Shown here: positions 1 to 4,884 of the stretch, piece after piece
Numbering within the stretch: position 1 is the first letter of the stretch
How the letters are laid out: the number at the start of each line of letters is the position of its first letter
DNA from: Synergistaceae bacterium
Lineage (GTDB): Bacteria; Synergistota; Synergistia; Synergistales; Synergistaceae
Direction of reading: 5' to 3'
DNA length: 5,769 nt
NCBI GenBank assembly: GCA_031264605.1
Contig: JAISDQ010000064.1
Span: 1-5,769 of the forward strand
Notes under the pieces: generated by a model
What the model saw: only the letters and a program-made list of their open reading frames with translations
What the model was told of the DNA's origin: nothing
Database searches by the model: none
Translations under genes and position numbers: made by a program

Positions 1-407
1 TGTTTCATATGGCAGAGTTCGTGCACTACGATATATTCGGCCACGTCGGGAGAGAGCATCGGGAGGCGCAGATTGAGCGATATCCGGCCGTTCGACGAAC
101 AGGAACCCCAGCGCGTCCGCATGTGTTTCACGGTAACCGCCCTGGGGCGCACTATCAATCTTTTCGACCAGAGCGGGACTAGGGAGCGCGCTATTTTTTC
201 GGTCTCGGCGGCGTACCAGTACGTTATGAAACGTTTCAGGTCATGGGTCTCTCCATATACTACCAGCCTGCCGTCGGAGATACGGGCGCGTTCCGCCGGC
301 GAGCGTTCGGCTACGCGGACGAGCGTGAGGCGCGCGCCCCTGTATAAGAATATTTCCCCTTCGGAATACGTTTTTGCGTATGCCGGCCCGGCTTGGCTGC
401 GCGGCAC
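1..407 (-). CDS. YgjP/COG1451-type zinc metallopeptidase (partial, C-terminus beyond left edge)
   Basis: Predicted cytoplasmic zinc metallopeptidase of the YgjP (DUF45/COG1451) family, related to M48 and SprT-like peptidases; substrates of the family are largely unknown. The reading frame is open to the left edge and gives about 135 residues. They include the family signature TRWGSCSSNGRISLNLRL and, at the edge, VVHELCHMK, where the two His and the Glu of HExxH bind zinc and catalyse. The third zinc ligand (usually in an NHS..FW segment) lies outside the window. I chose GTG at 405-407 because no ATG occurs in frame upstream of the conserved region; it sits 4 bases after the stop of the FAD gene and has no clear Shine-Dalgarno, so translational coupling is likely. 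Family members I know have about 50-60 more residues before the GEIFLYRG segment; here the upstream frame, which overlaps the FAD gene, shows no such similarity. The family call is firm; the start is uncertain. Confidence 0.85.
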   Translation of the reverse strand, partial: MPRSQAGPAYAKTYSEGEIFLYRGARLTLVRVAERSPAERARISDGRLVVYGETHDLKRFITYWYAAETEKIARSLVPLWSKRLIVRPRAVTVKHMRTRWGSCSSNGRISLNLRLPMLSPDVAEYIVVHELCHMK

Positions 408-411
408 TTTT

Positions 412-1803
412 TCAACCGAGCGTTTGGGCCATAGCGCGCGCCGCCCAGATGCCGGAGGCCGAAGCCTGGACGACTCCTCTCGTGACGCCGGCCCCGTCCC
501 CGGCGGCCCAAAGCCCCCTGATTCTCGTGGAGAGGTTCGAGTCCAGTTCCGGCTTGAGGCTGTAAAATTTGACCTCTACGCCGTAAAGAAGGGTATTGGT
601 GCTGTTTATTCCCGGGATAATGTTGTCGAGCGCCTCTATCATCTCCATTATGCCGGTCAGGTGGCGGTAGGGCAGGACGAGCGACAGATCGCCCGGTTCC
701 GCGGCGGCGAGCGTCGGACGCACGATGCTGCGCGCGAGCCTCGCCGCCGTTGAGCGCCTGCCTTTTTTGAGGTCGCCGAGCCGCTGAATCATCACGCCGC
801 CCGTCAGCATATTGGCGAGCCTCGCTATGTGGCTGCCGTATCCCGTCGGGTCTTTGAACGGGCTCGAGAATTTTTTCGACACCAGTATGGCGAAGTTGGT
901 ATTCTCGGTCATGTGGGCCGGATCCTCGTTGGAATGTCCGTTCACCGTTAGGATGGACTGGCGCGACTGATACTCCGTCGTAACCTCGCCGTAAGGGCAC
1001 ATGCAGAAAGTGCGCGCCCTGTCGTCGAACGTCGGCGTGTCGAGTATCGCCTTTATCTCGTAGAATTGGTCCGTTATCTCCTTGACCCATGCCGCCGGAA
1101 CCTCCACCCTCACCCCCACGTCCACCGGGAGCGAGGCGATTCCGAGACCGAGTTTTTTGACGGTTTCTTCCATCCACGGCGATCCCTCGCGTCCGGGAGC
1201 AAGCAGCACCGCGCGCGCTTCTATCTCCGTTCCGTCCGCCGTTTTAACGCCCTTTACGGTATCGTTCTCGACTGACACTTCGTTCACTGTGACGCCCATG
1301 CGCACGTCGCAGATTTCTTTCGCTTCATGGTACATGCGCGCGAGGACGTCTTTCGAGCGGTCCGTACCCATGTGGCGTATGGTCGCGGGCATCACGGCCA
1401 GCCCCGCCCTGCGGGCTTTGTCGATGATCCGGGACGCGGCTTCCCCGGCCGGCTTGAAGACGCGCTCGGGTGCTCCGTTGCTCACATATACCTCGTCGAC
1501 TTCGGAGATGAGTTCGATGAGGTTTTCCCTGCCGCAATACTCCGCCATGTTCCCGCCGAAATCCGGGGTGAGCGTCAGCTTGCCGTCGCTGAACGCGCCC
1601 GCGCCCCCCCATCCGCAGACGATGTTGCACGGAGAGCAGTGGACGCACTCGCGCGCGCCGAGTTTCATGGGGCATATCCTTTTGTCTATGCCGCGCCCCT
1701 TGTCCAGGACGAGGACCTCTTTTCCGCGGCGCGCCAGCTCCCTTGCCGCGAAAAGTCCCGCCGGGCCCGAGCCGATTATTACGGCGTCAAATTTTTCTTT
1801 CAT
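412..1803 (-). CDS. FAD-dependent dehydrogenase, COG2509-like
   Basis: Complete 463-residue flavoprotein, probably cytoplasmic, resembling the uncharacterised FAD-dependent dehydrogenases of COG2509; the substrate is unknown. The N-terminus has the Rossmann dinucleotide motif GSGPAG (residues 11-16), with Asp34 ending the second beta strand where the FAD ribose is bound. A cysteine cluster follows (Cys44, Cys53, Cys56, Cys59, Cys63), leading into GWGGAGAFSDGKL, which I recall as characteristic of this family. A second strand with the APGREGSPW segment lies mid-protein, and the C-terminal FAD-binding motif LWAAGDGAGVTRG starts at residue 431. The start is the ATG at 1801-1803, preceded by AGGAGA about 10 bases upstream. 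The gene reads leftwards with the metallopeptidase 4 bases downstream, so the two are probably cotranscribed. The family call is strong; the biochemical role is not known from sequence. The Cys residues could bind a metal or Fe-S cluster or be redox-active, which is inference. Confidence 0.9.
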   Translation of the reverse strand: MKEKFDAVIIGSGPAGLFAARELARRGKEVLVLDKGRGIDKRICPMKLGARECVHCSPCNIVCGWGGAGAFSDGKLTLTPDFGGNMAEYCGRENLIELISEVDEVYVSNGAPERVFKPAGEAASRIIDKARRAGLAVMPATIRHMGTDRSKDVLARMYHEAKEICDVRMGVTVNEVSVENDTVKGVKTADGTEIEARAVLLAPGREGSPWMEETVKKLGLGIASLPVDVGVRVEVPAAWVKEITDQFYEIKAILDTPTFDDRARTFCMCPYGEVTTEYQSRQSILTVNGHSNEDPAHMTENTNFAILVSKKFSSPFKDPTGYGSHIARLANMLTGGVMIQRLGDLKKGRRSTAARLARSIVRPTLAAAEPGDLSLVLPYRHLTGIMEMIEALDNIIPGINSTNTLLYGVEVKFYSLKPELDSNLSTRIRGLWAAGDGAGVTRGVVQASASGIWAARAMAQTLG

Positions 1804-1813
1804 TGGCTTAATA

Positions 1814-1819
1814 TCTCCT
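1814..1819 (-). promoter_or_regulatory. Ribosome binding site of the FAD dehydrogenase
   Basis: AGGAGA on the minus strand, 10 bases before the ATG at 1801-1803. It supports that start for the flavoprotein. Confidence 0.7.
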
Positions 1820-1843
1820 ATTATCTCTCATTGCGGCCGATTG

Positions 1844-1855
1844 GCGTCAAGACGC
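1844..1855. promoter_or_regulatory. Perfect inverted repeat GCGTC-AA-GACGC, candidate operator
   Basis: A 12-base perfect palindrome lies directly downstream of the TATAAT box of the leftward promoter, about where its transcription start should be. The 2-base spacer is too short for an RNA hairpin with all five pairs, so a protein-binding site is more likely than a terminator. Five-base arms can arise by chance; no regulator is identified. Confidence 0.3.
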
Positions 1856-1861
1856 ATTATA
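1856..1861 (-). promoter_or_regulatory. Consensus -10 box (TATAAT) for the FAD dehydrogenase
   Basis: TATAAT on the minus strand, with TG immediately before it, lies about 53 bases upstream of the FAD gene start. The -35 region at the proper distance (around 1879-1884) does not resemble TTGACA, so the promoter may be activator-dependent or rely on the -10 element. A sigma-70-type promoter is inferred from this box alone. Confidence 0.5.
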
Positions 1862-1879
1862 CACGATTTGAAGATCGTG
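1862..1879. promoter_or_regulatory. Inverted repeat CACGAT-N6-ATCGTG, candidate operator
   Basis: Perfect 6-base arms are separated by TTGAAG. The repeat sits between the leftward -10 box and the aminopeptidase start, so a protein bound here could affect both divergent genes. TTGAAG (1868-1873) could also serve as a weak rightward -35 with TGGTAT at 1891-1896 (17-base spacing), but that -10 is poor. No binding protein is recognised. Confidence 0.35.
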
Positions 1880-1906
1880 GTAGTATATGATGGTATGCGC
1901 GAATTT

Positions 1907-1912
1907 AGGAGG
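1907..1912 (+). promoter_or_regulatory. Ribosome binding site of the leucyl aminopeptidase
   Basis: AGGAGG, a perfect Shine-Dalgarno core, lies 9 bases before the ATG at 1922. It fixes the start of the aminopeptidase and rules out the much longer in-frame extension that would run through the opposite-strand FAD gene. Confidence 0.9.
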
Positions 1913-1921
1913 GATCGAACC

Positions 1922-3388
1922 ATGAAATTCGAGATCGTCAAATCCGGGTCGAGGATAGGCCGCAGAAACGTTCTTGGCGTGGCGCTTTACGAAAATTTTA
2001 TCCCCGAGGACCTGGCGCCTCTGCCTTCCAGCATTGCGCTGCTGGTGGAAATGCATATACCCAGGGAAAATTTCAGAGCCAAGCGGGGGAGTCTTCTGAT
2101 AGTGCCTCTCGCCAACGGGGAAACGCAGTGCGTCGCGCTGGCTGGCCTGGGACAGCGCGAACAGGTCAGCACCGACGATTATCGCGTCGCGGCGTTCAAT
2201 ATCGTGAGAACCGCCGCATCGAGAGGCGCTTCGAGCGTGTCGATGGCCATTCCCGAAGCATCTAAACGGCTGGTATCGCGCGCGATAGGAGAAGGAGCGG
2301 CGCTTGCCGGTTACAGGTTCGACAAATACCGCGCCTCTGACGAGGACGACCGTTTCGCCCCGCCCGAGACGGCGGTAGTTCTTGGCGGCGACTCGAAAGG
2401 CCTGTCCGAGGGCTTTACGATAGGGGAGTGCCAGTGCTACGCGAGGGATTTGGCCAACGAGCCCGGCAATGTCGTCAACCCAGCGGTGCTGGCCAGAATA
2501 TCCAACGACCTCGCCTTGGAGAAAGGGCTCAAGATAAAGGTGTTCGACGAATCGGAACTAGCCGCGAAGGGAATGAACGCGCTTCTGTCGGTCGGCAAGG
2601 GTTCCGCCTCGCCTCCGCGCCTGATTCACCTCGAATACGCCCCAAAATCGCCCGCCGCGGCGGTCGCGCTCGTGGGGAAGGGTATCACTTTCGACAGCGG
2701 AGGGCTCGACATAAAGCCGGCCGATTCGATGCTCACCATGAAGGGCGATAAAACCGGGGCCTGTGTGGCGCTTGGCGCTATCAAAGCCGCTTCGGAGCTG
2801 AAATTGCCCGTATCGGTACACGCGATAATCGGCGCAGCCGAAAATATGCCCGGCGGCAATTCGTACCGTCCCGACGACATCATAAGGGCCTATAACGGCA
2901 AGACGATAGAGATAAACAATACCGACGCGGAGGGCCGCGTGACTCTGGCCGACGCGCTCGCGTACGCGTGCGGGCTGAAACCCGATAACGTCATAGACAT
3001 AGCGACGCTCACCGGCGCTTGCGCGGTCGCTCTCGGCGACACCACGGCCGGGCTTTTCACGAACGACGACAAATTCGGCGGCGAGTTTTTGGCGGCGGCC
3101 GCCACGAGCGGCGAGCGGTTTTGGAAACTTCCTATGGACGACGAAAACCTGCGGAAGAAAATAAAATCCCCCGTCGCCGACGTGGTGAACGCGGGAGGGC
3201 GTTACGGCGGGGCGATAACGGCCGCGATGTTCCTCGAAAATTTCGTCGAAAAGGGGCGTCCGTGGATACATCTCGATATAGCGGCTACGGATTTCGTCAA
3301 GGAACCCTACTCGTATTACGTCAAGGGGGCCACAGCCTACGGATTACGGGGTATCGCGGCGTGGCTGCTCGATCTGGCGGACAAATGA
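1922..3388 (+). CDS. pepA: Leucyl aminopeptidase, M17 family
   Basis: Complete 488-residue cytosolic aminopeptidase that removes N-terminal residues from peptides with two metal ions; the family usually works as a hexamer and has about 480-500 residues. The N-terminal macrodomain-like part (about 1-165) is variable, as expected. The catalytic domain has GKGITFDSGG, MKGDKTGA and NTDAEGR. By family alignment the metal ligands are Lys253, Asp258, Asp276, Asp335 and Glu337, and the catalytic residues are Lys265 and Arg339; all are present. The C-terminal segment HLDIAATDF and the following Gly-rich tail are also typical. The start is the ATG with AGGAGG 9 bases upstream. It is transcribed away from the FAD gene and converges on the HD-GYP gene. 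Likely role: intracellular peptide turnover. In some bacteria PepA also binds DNA, but nothing here shows that. The stop TGA overlaps an ATG (ATGA at 3385-3388) that opens an 18-codon ORF. Confidence 0.95.
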   Translation: MKFEIVKSGSRIGRRNVLGVALYENFIPEDLAPLPSSIALLVEMHIPRENFRAKRGSLLIVPLANGETQCVALAGLGQREQVSTDDYRVAAFNIVRTAASRGASSVSMAIPEASKRLVSRAIGEGAALAGYRFDKYRASDEDDRFAPPETAVVLGGDSKGLSEGFTIGECQCYARDLANEPGNVVNPAVLARISNDLALEKGLKIKVFDESELAAKGMNALLSVGKGSASPPRLIHLEYAPKSPAAAVALVGKGITFDSGGLDIKPADSMLTMKGDKTGACVALGAIKAASELKLPVSVHAIIGAAENMPGGNSYRPDDIIRAYNGKTIEINNTDAEGRVTLADALAYACGLKPDNVIDIATLTGACAVALGDTTAGLFTNDDKFGGEFLAAAATSGERFWKLPMDDENLRKKIKSPVADVVNAGGRYGGAITAAMFLENFVEKGRPWIHLDIAATDFVKEPYSYYVKGATAYGLRGIAAWLLDLADK

Positions 3389-3441
3389 GGGTTGTATTGC
3401 CCGTCGCGCCGGAGCCTGTCGATATATATCCGCTCCTCTGA
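3385..3441 (+). other. 18-codon ORF overlapping the pepA stop (ATGA)
   Basis: The ATG at 3385-3387 overlaps the aminopeptidase TGA and opens a reading frame of 18 codons (MRVVLPVAPEPVDIYPLL) ending at TGA 3439-3441. The overlap is the kind seen in translationally coupled operons. The peptide is too short to assign; it could be chance, a small coupled peptide or the remnant of a lost downstream gene. I see no further similarity after the stop. Confidence 0.2.
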
Positions 3442-3494
3442 ACCGGACCGATCCCATGCCCGCCTGACGCGGCGGCAATTGGCGGTCGGCCGGC
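3442..3494. other. Structured GC-rich convergent intergenic segment
   Basis: This is the middle of the 139-base gap between the convergent pepA and HD-GYP genes. It contains CCGCC (3460-3464) pairing with GGCGG (3471-3475) over a 6-base loop, and GACCG (3446-3450) able to pair with CGGTC (3483-3487) outside it. No T-run follows on either strand, so I do not call an intrinsic terminator. It may fold in RNA and slow transcription from both sides. Confidence 0.25.
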
Positions 3495-3527
3495 TTTGGA
3501 GAATTCAGTTTTCGGCCTGTCAGCGGT

Positions 3528-4718
3528 TTATGTCATGGACATCGGCAGCAGGTCGGACATTTCTTTGAGTTCGACGTCGAGGGCGCGTTTTATGAAAAGG
3601 CCCTCCGAACAGAGGTCGAGCACGCGCTGGGTTCCGTTTTCCTTCAGCGTCACTTTGGGTTGCAACAGGTTGCCGGCCGTTATCGCGGCGACGCGCGCGA
3701 CGCGTCCGTCCGACAGTTCCACTATCGCGCCCGGCGGGTATATACCCATCCCGGCCAGGAAAATTTTGCATATATCCGGGTCGAATTCCGTCTCGTTCGC
3801 GCTCATTATGAAATTGAACGACATCTTGCTCGAAACCGCGTCCTTGTAAACTCTCGGCGACGTCATGGCGTCGAATGTGTCGGCCACGGCGAGTATTCGG
3901 GCCAGGATCGGTATCTGCGTTCCCACGAGCCCCCTGTGATAGCCGGAACCGTCGTATCTTTCGTGGTGAGAGGCTATGCCTTCGAGGATATCCTTGTCGT
4001 CCACCTTCGAGAGCTTGCAGATGGAAACGCTTTCCCTGACGTGATTTCTCATTATGACCATTTCCTCGGGGGTGAGCTTTCCCGCCTTTTGCAGAATCGC
4101 GTTCGGGACGGTCGTCTTGCCTATGTCGAACAGCAGTCCGGCCAGAACCGCTTTTTCGACCATCTGCGGCGCGATTTTGCCCGTCTCGGACAATTTTTTG
4201 GAGATATACCCCGAGAGCATCGACACGTTGAGGGCGTGATCTCTCGAATACGAATCGAGGCTGCTCTCCACCATGGAAAGCGCTATCTGCGACGTCTTGG
4301 CTACCTCGGACGAGATATCCCGCCCCAGATCGTTCACCACTTCGACCGGTATGCTGAACTTCTCCTCCAAAGACGCCTGCGCGAAAATATCGTCTATCAC
4401 GGTCTGGGCGCGCCTCGTCACCTCGTTGTCGACGATCGTCACGGACGGGTCCAGTTCCTTGAGACGCGCCATCATCGCGGCGTCGTCGATTTCGTTCGGC
4501 ACCGCTATTTCGACTTTTCTCATTCCCATGCGGTCGAGGGTTTCTATCAGTTTGCCCGGTTTTTCGAGCCCTTCCGTTATTTTGCCTATCGGCACCTTGC
4601 TGGGAATGAGCACCGACGCGCCCGTCGCCGACATTATGTCGTGGACGAGATACGCGTCCGGATTGTCGAGCAGCTGCCCGATGTCTATTTTTTTCTTGTA
4701 TGAAGAACTCGCCTTCAC
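3528..4718 (-). CDS. HD-GYP domain protein with altered HD dyad
   Basis: Complete 396-residue cytoplasmic protein of the HD-GYP class, whose active members hydrolyse cyclic di-GMP. Residues about 10-75 look like the small N-terminal domain common before HD-GYP domains (DUF3391-like: a ligand-free or regulatory beta domain). A helical linker leads to the HD-GYP domain (about 155-325): His161, LLFDIGK (195-201), His226, HHERYDGSGYH (251-261), Asp280 and SPRVY (287-291). The C-terminal small beta segment (PPGAIVELSDGRVARV) is also typical. Two departures stand out: the HD histidine is Phe197, with Asp198 kept, and GYP reads GYH. Loss of that metal ligand suggests reduced or no phosphodiesterase activity. 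There is no transmembrane segment. The start is the GTG at 4716-4718, preceded by AAGGGGGA at good spacing; the longer frame upstream overlaps the divergent gene and has no protein-like sequence. Confidence 0.92.
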   Translation of the reverse strand: MKASSSYKKKIDIGQLLDNPDAYLVHDIMSATGASVLIPSKVPIGKITEGLEKPGKLIETLDRMGMRKVEIAVPNEIDDAAMMARLKELDPSVTIVDNEVTRRAQTVIDDIFAQASLEEKFSIPVEVVNDLGRDISSEVAKTSQIALSMVESSLDSYSRDHALNVSMLSGYISKKLSETGKIAPQMVEKAVLAGLLFDIGKTTVPNAILQKAGKLTPEEMVIMRNHVRESVSICKLSKVDDKDILEGIASHHERYDGSGYHRGLVGTQIPILARILAVADTFDAMTSPRVYKDAVSSKMSFNFIMSANETEFDPDICKIFLAGMGIYPPGAIVELSDGRVARVAAITAGNLLQPKVTLKENGTQRVLDLCSEGLFIKRALDVELKEMSDLLPMSMT

Positions 4719-4724
4719 CTGGAT

Positions 4725-4732
4725 TCCCCCTT
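4725..4732 (-). promoter_or_regulatory. Ribosome binding site fixing the GTG start of the HD-GYP gene
   Basis: AAGGGGGA on the minus strand ends about 6-7 bases before the GTG at 4716-4718. It argues for this start over the in-frame extension that would reach position 5513. Confidence 0.75.
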
Positions 4733-4755
4733 CGGATACGGAAGCAACAGGATAA

Positions 4756-4784
4756 AGTATACCCCAATTCGCCGCGCAGTTCCA
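4756..4784 (-). promoter_or_regulatory. Candidate promoter of the HD-GYP gene
   Basis: On the minus strand, TGGAAC (4784-4779) lies 17 bases before TATACT (4761-4756). The -10 is good and the -35 weak. Transcription would start near 4749, giving a leader of about 30 bases with the Shine-Dalgarno inside it. Confidence 0.45.
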
Positions 4785-4787
4785 TAT

Positions 4788-4811
4788 CCGCGTATTATAA
4801 TATTCTCGCGG
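4788..4811. promoter_or_regulatory. GC-armed AT-rich palindrome in the divergent control region
   Basis: CCGCG (4788-4792) and CGCGG (4807-4811) flank the 10-base perfect palindrome TATTATAATA (4793-4802) plus TTCT. The core contains TATAAT on both strands (plus 4796-4801, minus 4799-4794), so it could be a bidirectional -10 element or a regulator site. It lies between the putative promoters of the HD-GYP gene and the rightward receptor gene. Confidence 0.4.
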
Positions 4812-4839
4812 AAGCGGCAACGCGGCGGGGGTTTTGTTG

Positions 4840-4845
4840 TATAAT
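4840..4845 (+). promoter_or_regulatory. Consensus -10 box (TATAAT) for the membrane receptor gene
   Basis: TATAAT, again directly preceded by TG, lies 39 bases before the ATG at 4885. The sequence 17 bases upstream (GCAACG, 4817-4822) is a poor -35. The same TGTATAAT context occurs in the promoter of the FAD gene. Confidence 0.5.
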
Positions 4846-4872
4846 CCGTCGCGGTACCGTATCAAATTTAAC

Positions 4873-4878
4873 AAGGAG
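4873..4878 (+). promoter_or_regulatory. Ribosome binding site of the membrane receptor gene
   Basis: AAGGAG with a 6-base spacer to the ATG at 4885; it fixes the start of the rightmost gene. Confidence 0.8.
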
Positions 4879-4884
4879 TGGCGC

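Noticed and set aside
311..1177. Long leftward open frame of 288 codons within the FAD gene
   Set aside because: Arg/Gly-rich out-of-frame shadow of the real flavoprotein frame; no family features.
1082..1921. In-frame upstream extension of pepA to 768 residues
   Set aside because: It runs antisense through most of the FAD dehydrogenase gene and is Ser/Pro/Arg-rich; the ATG at 1922 has AGGAGG and matches the family's N-terminus and length.
2558..3271. Leftward 237-codon open frame opposite pepA
   Set aside because: Antisense shadow of the conserved M17 catalytic domain; Arg/Val/Gly-rich composition typical of out-of-frame GC-rich DNA.
3411..3436. GGAGC...GCTCC with the palindrome GATATATATC between, as a terminator of pepA
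   Set aside because: The stem is short with a 16-base loop and there is no T-run after it; the signal is too weak to call a terminator.
3660..4703. Rightward 347-codon open frame opposite the HD-GYP gene
   Set aside because: Antisense shadow rich in Arg, His and Tyr, no ribosome binding site, whereas the leftward frame encodes a recognised protein along the same stretch.
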